Made by a program: the position numbers and the translations under genes
The notes under the pieces: model-generated
What the model was told of the DNA's origin: nothing
Seen by the model: only the letters and a program-made list of their open reading frames with translations
Databases searched by the model: none
DNA from: TH5896 sp049578985
GTDB lineage: Archaea; Thermoproteota; Nitrososphaeria; Nitrososphaerales; Nitrososphaeraceae
Reading direction: 5' to 3'
Assembly: GCA_049578985.1 (NCBI GenBank)
Contig: JBAUMZ010000114.1
Coordinates: 62,001 to 126,000, forward strand
DNA length: 64,000 nt
In this document: piece after piece, positions 53,467 through 63,253 of the stretch
Position numbering within the stretch: position 1 is the first letter of the stretch
Layout: the number at the start of each line of letters is the position of its first letter

Positions 53467-53598
53467 CTATATTTTGGAGAGTGCTTTGCGTTTACATTCA
53501 CCAAGCATCTCTTTCGTCTGCTCTACCATAGTTTCATATTCTTTCTTGAGAACATCTTTTGATTCCTCAGAAAAATTTGATATTATATTCTCGCTCAT
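53467..53598 (-). CDS. possible 43-aa protein inside the ATP synthase operon
   Basis: An ATG frame between atpD and atpK on the operon strand encodes MSENIISNFSEESKDVLKKE then a charged amphipathic helix ending CKRKALSKI. The length and charge suggest a helical peptide; no standard ATP synthase subunit is this small. Its position in the operon makes it worth listing, but it may be non-coding. Confidence 0.45.
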   Translation of the reverse strand: MSENIISNFSEESKDVLKKEYETMVEQTKEMLGECKRKALSKI

Positions 53599-53632
53599 GT
53601 CCCAATTAGTTCCCAGAGCAATCCCGACGATA

Positions 53633-54271
53633 TTAAAGCTTTTTCCTTTCGAGTACTGCTTTAACTTTTTTGAGTCTTACGAACTCTTCTCTTTCTCGTT
53701 CTTCGAGAGTAGCACGAATAAATGCTATCGCATTTTCATACTGTGGAATTATGACATACTCTAACGCATTAATCAACTTCTGAGTTCTCTCGAGTTCCTT
53801 TGCCAAACTAAATATTGCATTCTCATATTCGGCTGCCTTGCAAATTTGAGGGAGTATATTCTTTATTAGTTTCGCGCCTTTATCTACCGAAGCGTTGGTT
53901 TCCACGAAACCGTATGATAATTCTTGTCCCCCCTGTTTGCTGCTGACGTGAAGAGTTGGGATCCTTACGTCAACAACTCTTCGTACATTTACGTCAACCT
54001 CCATAATACTGGGAGTAGAATCGGATATTGATTCAAGTGTTGTTGTTCCAAGCGACATGTAGGAATCGTATACGGATGAATAGATCTCTGCTAATGGCGA
54101 CCAGATATCACCTCTGGCCTTGTTTGCCTCCTCGATCATTTCGTCTATCTTTTTTAACAGAACCTCCCGTTTATCATCTAGAATCTTGTGAACCATCTTT
54201 CCTACCTGCATGGAACGGCGGATCTTGATTAGCTCAATCTTTGTAGCAGTAACCCTTCCACCAAATGACAT
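53633..54271 (-). CDS. atpD: A-type ATP synthase subunit D (central stalk)
   Basis: The 212 aa protein has a long N-terminal helix (RVTATKIELIKIRRSMQVGK) and C-terminal helix (ELERTQKLINALEYVIIPQY) that form the rotor coiled coil, the standard D-subunit layout. It follows atpB by 10 bp. It turns the rotation of the K ring into conformational change in A3B3. Confidence 0.93.
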   Translation of the reverse strand: MSFGGRVTATKIELIKIRRSMQVGKMVHKILDDKREVLLKKIDEMIEEANKARGDIWSPLAEIYSSVYDSYMSLGTTTLESISDSTPSIMEVDVNVRRVVDVRIPTLHVSSKQGGQELSYGFVETNASVDKGAKLIKNILPQICKAAEYENAIFSLAKELERTQKLINALEYVIIPQYENAIAFIRATLEEREREEFVRLKKVKAVLERKKL

Positions 54272-54281
54272 AATTAAAAGA

Positions 54282-55670
54282 TCATTTCGTCTCCTTGTAG
54301 TACTGTCTCACATGTTTTTCCTTTATCTTTGTTAGCTCACCTTCAGGTAAAGTTGAGAGAACGTCCCATGCTCTTGAAAGCGTCTCCTCTAATCCCCTAT
54401 TTTCATCATTTACCTGTTTCAGAAAATGGTTTTCAAACATATCGCCTGCATCCAAATACTTGAGGTCGACTCCAGTCAATCCTGATCTTCCTACGATTTC
54501 GGCTAGAGCTCTTACTTCCTGAGCTCGAGAGTAGGCGTCGTAAAGCTGGTTACCTACTTCCATGTGATCTGATCTCGTTTTTCCCTCCCCAACACCGTCT
54601 TTCATAAGTCTTGAAAGCGACATAAGGACGCCCACAGGTGGATAAACACCTTTTCGGAAGAGATCTCTTCCTAACACTATCTGACCTTCTGTAATGTAAC
54701 CGGTGAGGTCAGGAATAGGGTGGGTTATATCGTCAGCAGGCATAGATAGTATAGGCACCTGTGTTACACTACCATTTTTCCCTCTAATGCGTCCAGCGCG
54801 TTCGTAATTGTTTGCCAAGTCAGTGTACAGGTAACCTGGGTATCCTTTCCTTCCTGGGACTTCTTCTCTTGCGGCGCTAATCTCACGTAATGCCTCAGCG
54901 TAGTTGGTCATGTCAGTCAGAATCGCTAAGACATGCATCCCCAGATCAAAGGCCAGATATTCGGCTACAGTAAGTGCTACTCTAGGAGTTATAATTCGCT
55001 CGATTGCTGGATCATCTGCTAGGTTAAGAAATAATACGCTTCGTCTCAAGGCCCCAGACTCTTCAAGGCTTCGCTTAAAGTATTGCGCCTCCGAATATTG
55101 AACTCCAATGGCTGCGAAGACGACAGCAAAATCTTCTTTTGTTCCTACGACTGATGCTTGCCTAGCTATTTGCGCTGCCAGAATGTTATGTGGCATGCCG
55201 GAGCCAGAGAATATCGGAAGTTTCTGGCCACGGACGAGTGTGAGCATTCCGTCAATCACAGAGACCCCCGTTTGTATGAATGAAGTAGGATATTCCCTTC
55301 GTTCAGGGTTCATTGGTTCTCCGTTTACATCAAGGAATTTCTCCGCTATAGGATCAGGGAGACCATCATTGGGTCGGCCGAGTCCATCGAATACTCTTCC
55401 CAAGAGTTCTGGAGAAACGGGCATAGCCATAGTTTTACCTAAGAATTTAGCTTTCGTTCCACTGATTGCCAGCCCCGTAGTACCCTCAAATACTTGCACT
55501 ACCGCCTTTCCGTAGCCTACCTCTAGTACCCTGCCGAGTCTTCTAATGGAATCTGAAGTCTCGATTTCAACTAGTTCGTCGAATGACGCTTTTGTGATTC
55601 CATCAATGATAATGAGAGGACCTTTAATTTCGGCTACTTTGGTATATTCAATGGCAGCTGATTCAGACAA
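54282..55670 (-). CDS. atpB: A-type ATP synthase subunit B
   Basis: The 462 aa non-catalytic nucleotide-binding subunit has IFSGSGMPHN (about 154-163) in place of a catalytic P-loop, PGRKGYPGYLYTDLA (about 274-288) and ILSMPADDITHPIPDLTGYI (about 307-326). Start TTG; it overlaps atpA by 8 bp. Confidence 0.96.
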   Translation of the reverse strand: MSESAAIEYTKVAEIKGPLIIIDGITKASFDELVEIETSDSIRRLGRVLEVGYGKAVVQVFEGTTGLAISGTKAKFLGKTMAMPVSPELLGRVFDGLGRPNDGLPDPIAEKFLDVNGEPMNPERREYPTSFIQTGVSVIDGMLTLVRGQKLPIFSGSGMPHNILAAQIARQASVVGTKEDFAVVFAAIGVQYSEAQYFKRSLEESGALRRSVLFLNLADDPAIERIITPRVALTVAEYLAFDLGMHVLAILTDMTNYAEALREISAAREEVPGRKGYPGYLYTDLANNYERAGRIRGKNGSVTQVPILSMPADDITHPIPDLTGYITEGQIVLGRDLFRKGVYPPVGVLMSLSRLMKDGVGEGKTRSDHMEVGNQLYDAYSRAQEVRALAEIVGRSGLTGVDLKYLDAGDMFENHFLKQVNDENRGLEETLSRAWDVLSTLPEGELTKIKEKHVRQYYKETK

Positions 55671-57453
55671 CCACTTTCACCTCTTCTTTACCCTGTAGTC
55701 TTCTAAACTGATCAATCATTTCGCTTTCGAGGCCATCTAGTCGCTGTACCTCCTCGTCCGGAATCTCAAATTTTGCTTTCAGTAGGGAGCTAATAACTGG
55801 CATTGCCCTTATATCAGCCAACGGAGCACCTTCTCTTAAGGCCTTAAGTGCCTCCTTATAGAATCTGACCATGAGTTTGACTAATTTCAACTGCTTTTGT
55901 GGGCTGCAATACGTATCAACCTTGTCGAAGGAATTCTGCTGTAGAATTCCTATTTTTAACATTCGTGCGACTTCTAAGACAAGTTTTTCTTCGTCAGGAA
56001 GCGCTTCCGGTCCAAGGAGCCTAACGATTTCTTTTAGTGTATCCTCTCTCTGCAAAATATGATATGACTCTCCTCTCAACTCATACCATTCGCTGCTTAC
56101 GTTTTCCTTCCACCATTTGGCAACATCCTCCAAGTACCCTGAATACGATTGCATCCAGTTAATCGAAGGATAATGCCTAGAGTATGCAAGTCTGGTATCC
56201 AAAGCCCAGAATGTCTTGATAAACCTGATGGTATGAGTCGTCACGGGCTCTGTGAAATCGGCTCCCGAAGGAGACACAGCTCCTATCAGAGTCACGGATC
56301 CGCTTCTTTCCGGCAAGCCCAAAGACCTAACTCGCCCTGCTCGTTCATAGAATTCTGCCAATCTTGAGGCAAGATAGGAAGGATAGCCTTCTTCAGCAGG
56401 CATTTCTTCAAGTCTTCCTGACATTTCTCTCAAGGCCTCAGCCCACCTACTTGTGGAATCAGCAACCAAGACAGTATCAAACCCCATGTCTCTGTAATAT
56501 TCTGCAATAGTCACACCTGTGTAAATGGAAGCTTCTCGGGCGGCCACTGGCATATTGCTTGTGTTTGCTACAAGAACTGTTCTTTCCATCAACGGTCTAC
56601 CTGAACGCGGATCAAGAAGGTGAGGAAATTCGACCAATACCTCGGTCATTTCATTTCCACGTTCGCCACATCCAATATAGACAACAACTTTCGAATCAGC
56701 CCATTTTGCTATCTGATGTAGTGTTACGGTCTTCCCGGTTCCAAATCCACCAGGAATGGCTCCCGTCCCCCCCTTTGCGATGGGGAAGTATGTGTCAATA
56801 ATACGCTGGCCGGTGACAAGCGGTACCGTAGGATCATATCTTTCGGTGTAAGGTCTGGGATGTCGAACTGGCCATTTGTGGTACATCTTTAGCTCTGTAT
56901 GATAGCCACCATCTTTTTGTGTCTCAGCCAAAACATGTTCCAGGTCATATTCACCTTCCCCAACCATGTTAGTTATCACACCTCCACGATGATTGGGAGG
57001 CACAAGAATGCTATGAGTAAGCAACGGTGTTTCGTCCACCGTGCCTAAAATGGATCCACCGGTTATATTATCTCCTTTCTTTACCGTTGGAATGAACTTG
57101 AACTTCTTCTTAAGATCTATTGGCGTGGTTTCGATTCCCCTTCCGATGAAATCGCCTGATTTCTTCGCCATCTCGCTCAATGGCCTTTGTATCCCGTCAT
57201 AGATCTGGCCAATGATCCCTGGGCCAAGAGTGACAGAGAGCGGTTGACCTGTTCCCACTACAGGTTCTCCAGGTTTCAGACCTGAAGTCGTCTCATAAAC
57301 TTGGATAAATGCCACGTCTCCGGTAAGCCTAATGACTTCACCAATGAGTTTAGATTCACCTACCTCAACAGTTTCGTACATCTTCGTAGCTGACATTCCG
57401 TCGGCCCTGACCGCTGGACCGCTAACCCAGACTATTCTACCTTTTGCGACCAA
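55663..57453 (-). CDS. atpA: A-type ATP synthase catalytic subunit A
   Basis: The 596 aa catalytic subunit has the P-loop GGFGTGKTV (about 239-247; canonical GPFGSGKTV, here with Gly-Gly-Phe), Walker B VLVADSTSRWAEALREMSGR (about 331-350) and the family-specific non-homologous region before it. The initiator appears to be TTG at 57453. It overlaps atpE upstream by 22 bp and atpB downstream by 8 bp. Confidence 0.97.
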   Translation of the reverse strand: MVAKGRIVWVSGPAVRADGMSATKMYETVEVGESKLIGEVIRLTGDVAFIQVYETTSGLKPGEPVVGTGQPLSVTLGPGIIGQIYDGIQRPLSEMAKKSGDFIGRGIETTPIDLKKKFKFIPTVKKGDNITGGSILGTVDETPLLTHSILVPPNHRGGVITNMVGEGEYDLEHVLAETQKDGGYHTELKMYHKWPVRHPRPYTERYDPTVPLVTGQRIIDTYFPIAKGGTGAIPGGFGTGKTVTLHQIAKWADSKVVVYIGCGERGNEMTEVLVEFPHLLDPRSGRPLMERTVLVANTSNMPVAAREASIYTGVTIAEYYRDMGFDTVLVADSTSRWAEALREMSGRLEEMPAEEGYPSYLASRLAEFYERAGRVRSLGLPERSGSVTLIGAVSPSGADFTEPVTTHTIRFIKTFWALDTRLAYSRHYPSINWMQSYSGYLEDVAKWWKENVSSEWYELRGESYHILQREDTLKEIVRLLGPEALPDEEKLVLEVARMLKIGILQQNSFDKVDTYCSPQKQLKLVKLMVRFYKEALKALREGAPLADIRAMPVISSLLKAKFEIPDEEVQRLDGLESEMIDQFRRLQGKEEVKVVV

Positions 57454-58073
57454 CTTTCTCTTTCTCTCCCTCTCAAGATTTGGACAATGTTTTTCCTTAT
57501 TAAAGGTTTGAGCCGTTCAATTCTTGAATCAATGGAATCATCATATGTTAGTGTTCCATCTGATGAAGTGGCACGTATGCCTCCCAATATGTCAATATTC
57601 TTATCCACCACAACCATCTTTGTTCCCTTTTCCTTGTTAATGCTTTCTACAACTCTTCGTACCATGTTCGAATCAGTCTTGTTACATTCGATAGAAAGGT
57701 CATTCTTTCCGATTTCATTGAAGCTATTCATTAAAGCTTGCTTCATCAAATTTTCATAATCCGGTTCCTCGTGTAGGGATAGCAATCTCTTCCTTGCCAT
57801 CTCGAAGACGGTTTTGACTGAATCCTCTACTAGGACGAGCTGATTGTTCCTTGCAGAGAGTCTGCTTGAACCAACGATTTGTCGCTTAAGATTTTCGGCC
57901 TGCTTCTTTGCATTTTCAAGTATTACCATGTATTCAGAATTGAGTTTACTTTTAGAAGAATCTAGATTCCTCATGGATTCCTGATAGGCGGAGTCTATCT
58001 TTGAAATTAATTCACTCTCCTTTTGTGATAAAACCTTGTCGATAGTCCTCTCTAGCGGCGAGGATGAACTCAT
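57432..58073 (-). CDS. atpE: A-type ATP synthase subunit E (peripheral stalk)
   Basis: The 213 aa protein has a charged N-terminal helical half (residues 1-100; coiled coil) and a C-terminal globular half with IDILGGIRATSSDGTLTYDDSIDSRIER-like pattern (IDILGGIRATSSDG near 160), the subunit E signature. It is the first gene of the operon E-A-B-D-K-I. Confidence 0.9.
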   Translation of the reverse strand: MSSSSPLERTIDKVLSQKESELISKIDSAYQESMRNLDSSKSKLNSEYMVILENAKKQAENLKRQIVGSSRLSARNNQLVLVEDSVKTVFEMARKRLLSLHEEPDYENLMKQALMNSFNEIGKNDLSIECNKTDSNMVRRVVESINKEKGTKMVVVDKNIDILGGIRATSSDGTLTYDDSIDSRIERLKPLIRKNIVQILRGRERESWSQKVE

Positions 58074-58192
58074 TATGATCAGAAGTTCTTCGGCATACGA
58101 TTTTAATCTTTTGCTAATTTTGGGCAGACACTGGTCAATATCTTACTAAGTACGGCGAATCCAGCAAACGGAAGTTTGACCAATAAAGGAGA

Positions 58193-58723
58193 TCAAGATA
58201 TACTATACAATTCTTGCGTAACCGATTCGGCTAGAGAAACTAATGCTGGCTTATGACTCCCTTCCCAGTAGATTTTCCTGCATCTACTACATTGATAAAA
58301 ATGAGAATACGTGACATACGATTTTGGAGGAATTAAGTTGTTTAGGTCATCTATCTCTCCTTTTGTTTTCCTCTCGAGTTTAATATTGCATGTGGGACAC
58401 CTAGCATATGCACAATCAAACAGCACCTCTTTGATGTTGCATTCTCCAAAGATTTTTACCAAATTCTCCTTATCTGAATGGCCTTGCAAAAGAACGCTGC
58501 CGATTCTTTTATTCAAAGATCTCTTGAACAATTCTTTATCTGACGTTAAAAGAATTCGTCGATGGGCATTACATTCTCTGAGTAAATGATCATCAGAAAT
58601 TGAACTACTGTAGGCTGTATCCATTCCGAATATCCTAAGCTTCCGAGCCAGACTTCCATGCATCGAGTCCGCAAAAAAGGCTAGATCTCTAGACTGTTGC
58701 TGCTTCGCCTCTACATTCTTCAC
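58193..58723 (-). CDS. Mut7-C RNase-domain protein with zinc ribbon
   Basis: The protein has the Mut7-C (PIN-like) core FFADSMHGSLARKLRIFGMD then LLTSDKELFKR, with three conserved Asp residues, and a C-terminal four-Cys zinc ribbon (CPTCNIKLERK ... CSRCRKIYW). Mut7-C domains act on RNA. I start it at GTG 58723; the frame stays open to 58795 but that would include the upstream gene. It overlaps the CBS gene by 35 bp, so the two are coupled. Confidence 0.75.
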   Translation of the reverse strand: MKNVEAKQQQSRDLAFFADSMHGSLARKLRIFGMDTAYSSSISDDHLLRECNAHRRILLTSDKELFKRSLNKRIGSVLLQGHSDKENLVKIFGECNIKEVLFDCAYARCPTCNIKLERKTKGEIDDLNNLIPPKSYVTYSHFYQCSRCRKIYWEGSHKPALVSLAESVTQELYSIS

Positions 58724-59279
58724 AAGTAAATATTCCTTGAACGTATTGCAGCAAATCAGACCATTCACCACATTCATCGCAATATCCTGATACATTACCT
58801 ATGGGCCGACCAATCTCTCCTCTGATCAATGAAGCCTTCTCAGACACAACATCTACCAGCTCTGGAGTTACGGCGATAACATCTGACGCAGAGATAATGC
58901 CGACAAGCCTTCCTTTGTAGACCACACCCAATCTCTTGATGTTTTTTTGCCTCAGCTGCCTAGCTGCTTCGGTGACACTTTCTTCTCCTTCTATAGTATG
59001 AAGTTGCTTCATAATATCGGATCCTTTCATCATACTGGGCTTGACGTCCTGTACGACCGTACTCATAACTATGTCCCAATCTGTAACTACCCCTACTGGA
59101 TTTTCATTTTTCATGATCACTATGCTGCCTATTCTCTCGTCTCTCATCTTCTTGGCGATTTCATTCACCGCGTCGTCAGGGTGACAAGAAACAACGGTAC
59201 TATTCATAATATCCCTTACAAGAACCCTAGTAATCATATTCGCGTCCCGGTGCTTGCTTATAGAATCCCTTTCGGCCAC
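58689..59279 (-). CDS. tandem CBS-domain protein with C-terminal zinc ribbon
   Basis: The 196 aa protein has two CBS domains (about 15-75 and 85-140; VRDIMNSTVVSC and GSDIMKQLHTI) and a C-terminal zinc ribbon CDECGEW ... CEECRG (about 167-193). Such fusions in archaea are thought to sense nucleotides and contact other proteins or RNA. The start is GTG. It overlaps the Mut7-C gene, linking it to RNA processing. Confidence 0.82.
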   Translation of the reverse strand: MAERDSISKHRDANMITRVLVRDIMNSTVVSCHPDDAVNEIAKKMRDERIGSIVIMKNENPVGVVTDWDIVMSTVVQDVKPSMMKGSDIMKQLHTIEGEESVTEAARQLRQKNIKRLGVVYKGRLVGIISASDVIAVTPELVDVVSEKASLIRGEIGRPIGNVSGYCDECGEWSDLLQYVQGIFTCEECRGEAATV

Positions 59280-59375
59280 AATAAATGAAGACTATGATTT
59301 ACTTAATTACTTTGCTAGAAACTGAGAACTGAGAACTGTCACTTTGCATTTTAGCAGGCTTGACAGTGTGGTCAG

Positions 59376-61394
59376 CTAGGAATGCAATTCTTCCATCGAT
59401 CGGGCTAGAAGATCGCCTTTTTGTGTAAATAACATCTTTGATTGTCCGTGAGGAATAGTCTTTACAATCTCGTCAATTGAAACCGACTTAAGGTAGTCTA
59501 TAAGATCTTTAAACTCTTCAGAAATATCAGTACATACTCTCACCATCTCCTGCTTAAATTTCTTCGCCATATTAGTTGGATCGTTTCCCCCTGGAAGAAG
59601 CACGCAGTATGCGATAGATTTCTTTTGCACCGCTTCCTGGGGACCGCACATTAAGGCATATTTTTTTTCTAAGATTATTACACCCAAAGCCAACCTAATT
59701 TCAACACTTTTGACATAGTTCCTCTTTCCTTGTATGACAAAGGAACCTTTAGGCAGAAACTGGCCCGTGGGAGCGCCTTTCTTTACCTGATCTGGAACGA
59801 CCCAATAAGCGTCTGCAACTGATAATCCGTCCCTCCAAGCCCTACTAAATGATACTGTTGCCTGAGCAGCTTCCAATAGAATTGTTTTCAGTTGCTCAGC
59901 ACCGTTGGTTGGTACATTCTTGACAACAAAGAATGGCGATCCATGGACCTCCGCATGAAATACCAAGTCTTGATCCGTTAAGTGCTTCCGTATAATTGCA
60001 GAATTTGACGATGCATCTCTTCCCCCGATGCACAAAAACCCCTCGCTGCCTATAAACCACCTATACCTTTCAAACCATTCTTTTTCAACTTGGGGTTTTA
60101 CCGCAGCTTTCTTTTGGAGTAGATCAGCCTTTCTCCTTAGATCCTCCATCTGTTCAGCTAGTCTAGATTTCGCATTTCTAATCGATTGACAACCCCTTTC
60201 TAATTCTTTTGCTCTATCATATAATAAGGAGGAAATTCTTGGCAGGCGTGGATCGAATGGTATGGATTCATCTACAATCTCAAGAAATTTCCTACCGGCG
60301 ATGGTAACGATCTTCGAGGAATTTTTCTCTAAAACTGAAGTTAGTGACTTGTCTTGGAAGTCAGTCATGACATTTGGAAGGGCCATGAGTTCCACTGCCA
60401 ATTTCCTAATGGCATTAGACTTCTCAATAACTTCTGACTCGGCTTGGTTCTGCTGGGTGTAATCATGTTCTAGAACAGCAATTTTGTTATCCAATTCAGC
60501 CGTACGCGTGCTTGAACCCTCTTCCATCAGTAGTTCGCTGAATACCGCATCCACAGCCTCCATCAAAGTTTCATGCGGAACAAATGCCTCTCCCTCTGAT
60601 ATCGATTCTAATCGAAAGGGCATAACATTTGTTGGCTGACCTGCGTTGTCTAAAAGCACTAATGGTTTATGCGTTGAGGGATCACATACGTCAAATACAA
60701 GCTTTCTGGCCCATCCAAAAACTTCTTCTATGTCTTTTCTGGTTGTATCGCTTAGTTTCCTGTGCTTCATTTTGGCCCTGGCAATTATTTCTTCGATGTA
60801 TTTTTTTGATAGCGAGAGATTCCTGCCAAGCCATTTCTCAACCTCTATGTTAGGATCTTTCTCCTTTCCACGCAATTCCAATAAATCATCGATTGAGAGA
60901 TCAAATATGTTGATGCCTCTGGGTGGGGGTGACTGGTAAGCCATACCGATTCTAAGTATCCTATGTCTCACCTCAACCTGATTCAGAATTGTAATTATAA
61001 CACTATTTTCGTCGCATACGATTACGTTTCCCTTACGAAAGAATTCAGCGACTAGGATTCGCAAACGACCATCAAGATGTCTAAACTTGATATAGGCTAC
61101 GCGCTCATCCCCTATCTGTTCAATACTTTCGAACTTTGATCTCTCTATCTCTGATCTCAAGCTGTAAATGATTGGACTATCTTCGAAAGTACGGAAGTTC
61201 ATCTTTGTGATCCATATTCCTGTCGTAGAAAGTATCAAAATAACATCAGAGAGATTGGGATGGCGCATTTTCAAGGAAAATGAATTTCTTGAAATACTAG
61301 TTATACCACCTACGTAATATCCTTGATTTAATTTTTGATTGATATCTTGAACTAGGCAGTGCAGTTCAAGGCCCGATATTTCCATGATCTTCAT
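59376..61394 (-). CDS. rqcH: RqcH/NEMF-family ribosome quality control protein
   Basis: The 672 aa protein has an N-terminal NFACT-N domain (MKIMEISGLELHCLVQDI), a helix-hairpin-helix region, a long coiled coil (about 290-430) and the NFACT-R domain with VFHAEVHGSPFFVVKN (about 480-495; canonical DxHxxxHGSPH, with some substitution). It binds split 50S-peptidyl-tRNA complexes after stalling. Start chosen at MKIMEIS rather than the upstream TTG at 61415. HflX in the same window also acts on stalled ribosomes. Confidence 0.9.
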   Translation of the reverse strand: MKIMEISGLELHCLVQDINQKLNQGYYVGGITSISRNSFSLKMRHPNLSDVILILSTTGIWITKMNFRTFEDSPIIYSLRSEIERSKFESIEQIGDERVAYIKFRHLDGRLRILVAEFFRKGNVIVCDENSVIITILNQVEVRHRILRIGMAYQSPPPRGINIFDLSIDDLLELRGKEKDPNIEVEKWLGRNLSLSKKYIEEIIARAKMKHRKLSDTTRKDIEEVFGWARKLVFDVCDPSTHKPLVLLDNAGQPTNVMPFRLESISEGEAFVPHETLMEAVDAVFSELLMEEGSSTRTAELDNKIAVLEHDYTQQNQAESEVIEKSNAIRKLAVELMALPNVMTDFQDKSLTSVLEKNSSKIVTIAGRKFLEIVDESIPFDPRLPRISSLLYDRAKELERGCQSIRNAKSRLAEQMEDLRRKADLLQKKAAVKPQVEKEWFERYRWFIGSEGFLCIGGRDASSNSAIIRKHLTDQDLVFHAEVHGSPFFVVKNVPTNGAEQLKTILLEAAQATVSFSRAWRDGLSVADAYWVVPDQVKKGAPTGQFLPKGSFVIQGKRNYVKSVEIRLALGVIILEKKYALMCGPQEAVQKKSIAYCVLLPGGNDPTNMAKKFKQEMVRVCTDISEEFKDLIDYLKSVSIDEIVKTIPHGQSKMLFTQKGDLLARSMEELHS

Positions 61395-61506
61395 CGTGAT
61401 TCTAACAACAACCAATTATAACACTTTTCCACGTTAACCGTAAGGAATTAAACCAGGATGCTTCAAGACTGTAATTATCGTATTGTACCTCGTCGATAGA
61501 TTGGAT

Positions 61507-61797
61507 ATGTTCGATAGAATTTATTACATGCGTGCAGTACTTGGTGTCATAGGAGGAGTTGTTGCCGGCCTTGTCATAGTGCCAGGCACCGACCAAGGGA
61601 CGATAATAGGCATCGTCATCTTAATCGGCATGTTCTTTTATTTATTGTCGTACGGCATTTCTAAGAAGATTGGCCGAACAGTTCAGAAGCCACAAAGAAG
61701 GAAACTGGCAACTAATGGCATTTTCCCCTTTATTTTCCTCCTTTTAATGTTTATGATCTTTATTTACACAGGATTACATCAAAGTCTCGCACATTAA
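61507..61797 (+). CDS. small three-span membrane protein (EMC6-like topology)
   Basis: About 96 aa: MFDRIYYMRAVLGVIGGVVA begins helix 1, then helix 2 (GIVILIGMFFYLLSYGI) and a final helix (FPFIFLLLMFMIFIYTG). The three-helix layout with a short basic loop resembles the archaeal EMC6-like family, but this is topology-level similarity only. The frame is open to an ATG at 61483; the ATG at 61507 (start of the hydrophobic part) is the better start. Ends 3 bp before cbiT, so probably co-transcribed. Confidence 0.6.
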   Translation: MFDRIYYMRAVLGVIGGVVAGLVIVPGTDQGTIIGIVILIGMFFYLLSYGISKKIGRTVQKPQRRKLATNGIFPFIFLLLMFMIFIYTGLHQSLAH

Positions 61798-61800
61798 AAT

Positions 61801-62421
61801 ATGGGAAATCACCAAAGTTTTGGCGAATTGCTTTGGAATTATAATACCTCGGGGATCCCTGACGAGCTATTCAAAAGATCCGAGCAGGTACCCATAACGA
61901 AGGAAGAAGTTAGGGCTATTACAATAAGCAAGTTGAGGCTGAAGGAAGGCTTTAGCGCAATTGATGTTGGCTGCGGTAGCGGTAGCCTGACTGTTGAAAT
62001 CTGTAATCAGATCAGAGGTGGAGCAGCTTATGCAATTGATTTTGATAAAAAGGCAGTGGAATTAACAAGGTTGAATTTGAGTAGATTTGGGTTTAGGGCG
62101 GAGGTCATCCTGTCTGATGCACAAGATGCGCTTCCCAGGCTGCCGCAGGTAAATTCCATAGTTGTTGGAGGAACGTGGAGCAATACAAGAAAGATTATCG
62201 AAATGGGAATATCGAAATTGCAAAAAAATGGTCGACTGGTCATTAATACCATACTAATAGAATCAGCTTATGATGCACTCTCTACAATTTATAGCGCTAA
62301 TCTTGAACAGGTAGATGTGACCCAAGTCATAATTTCAAAATCGATGAAAGTAACTACCGGGACTATGATGCTGGCGAGAAATCCGGTTCTTATAATTTCA
62401 GCAACCAAACCCAGTTCATGA
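61801..62421 (+). CDS. cbiT: CbiT, precorrin-8W decarboxylase / C15-methyltransferase
   Basis: The 206 aa SAM-dependent methyltransferase has the glycine-rich motif DVGCGSGSLTVEI (about 54-66), YAIDFDKKAVELTRLN (about 78-93) and VVGGTWSN (about 122-129). CbiT both methylates C15 and decarboxylates at C12 of cobalt-precorrin-7. It follows the small membrane gene by 3 bp. Confidence 0.88.
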   Translation: MGNHQSFGELLWNYNTSGIPDELFKRSEQVPITKEEVRAITISKLRLKEGFSAIDVGCGSGSLTVEICNQIRGGAAYAIDFDKKAVELTRLNLSRFGFRAEVILSDAQDALPRLPQVNSIVVGGTWSNTRKIIEMGISKLQKNGRLVINTILIESAYDALSTIYSANLEQVDVTQVIISKSMKVTTGTMMLARNPVLIISATKPSS

Positions 62422-62533
62422 CGTTAGCAAGGAATGATTGCCTATAGAGCAAACGTTCCCCTTCTATCGAGTGCACCTGATCTGCTTCATTCCAAGGCGT
62501 AACTTAAATTACTGCTAGGTCCATTTTCGAAAA

Positions 62534-63253
62534 ATGAGGCTTTCTTGTATTGGATGCGGGCCTGGCGATCCAGAATTACTTACAATTAAGGCCATTGATA
62601 GATTGAAAGCGGCAGATATTATATTCGGTCCGACTTCAAGGGAGGGAAAACAAAGCATAGCTATTGGAGTGGTTGAGAAATATATCGATAAGGAACACCA
62701 AACTGTCAGAGCCTTGGTTTTTCCGATGAAAAAGGACAAAGAATCATTGGTAGAATATTGGAAAAAGAATGCCTCCGAAATCGCTGAATCCGTCTATGCA
62801 GGGAAGAATGTCGTTTATCTTACTGTTGGAGATCCGTCTCTTTACAGTACATGGGCTTATGTGTTTAAGGAGTTGAGGGAAAGTTTCCCCGATATTGAGA
62901 TCGAAATTATTCCCGGTATTACGTCTATTTTTTCTTTTGCAGCCGAAGCGAAACTGAGTCTGGCTGAAGGAGAACAGACAGTGGGCATTATTCCAGCATG
63001 CTATGACATCGAAAGGGTAAAAAATACGGCAAGTACATGTGATACTGTAATTTTTCTCAAAGACGGGAGATATTTCGGCAAGGTAATACACATGTTGCCG
63101 GATGCCGGATTTAGTAATGACTCGTTGATAACTATAGCTCAAGACGTTTCTGTAGATGAACAGACTATCAGGACTTCTGCACTTCGAGAATTACAGGAGG
63201 TTACCGAGACAGGGGAAAAGTATTTTTCGATAATGGTTGTGAAAAAGAAATGA
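62534..63253 (+). CDS. cbiL: CbiL, cobalt-factor II C20-methyltransferase
   Basis: The 239 aa tetrapyrrole methylase has CIGCGPGDPELLTIKA (residues 5-20), YLTVGDPSLYSTW (about 95-107) and IIPGITSIFSFAA (about 127-139), characteristic of the C20 enzyme. It overlaps cbiF by 4 bp (ATGA) and follows cbiT by 112 bp. Confidence 0.92.
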   Translation: MRLSCIGCGPGDPELLTIKAIDRLKAADIIFGPTSREGKQSIAIGVVEKYIDKEHQTVRALVFPMKKDKESLVEYWKKNASEIAESVYAGKNVVYLTVGDPSLYSTWAYVFKELRESFPDIEIEIIPGITSIFSFAAEAKLSLAEGEQTVGIIPACYDIERVKNTASTCDTVIFLKDGRYFGKVIHMLPDAGFSNDSLITIAQDVSVDEQTIRTSALRELQEVTETGEKYFSIMVVKKK

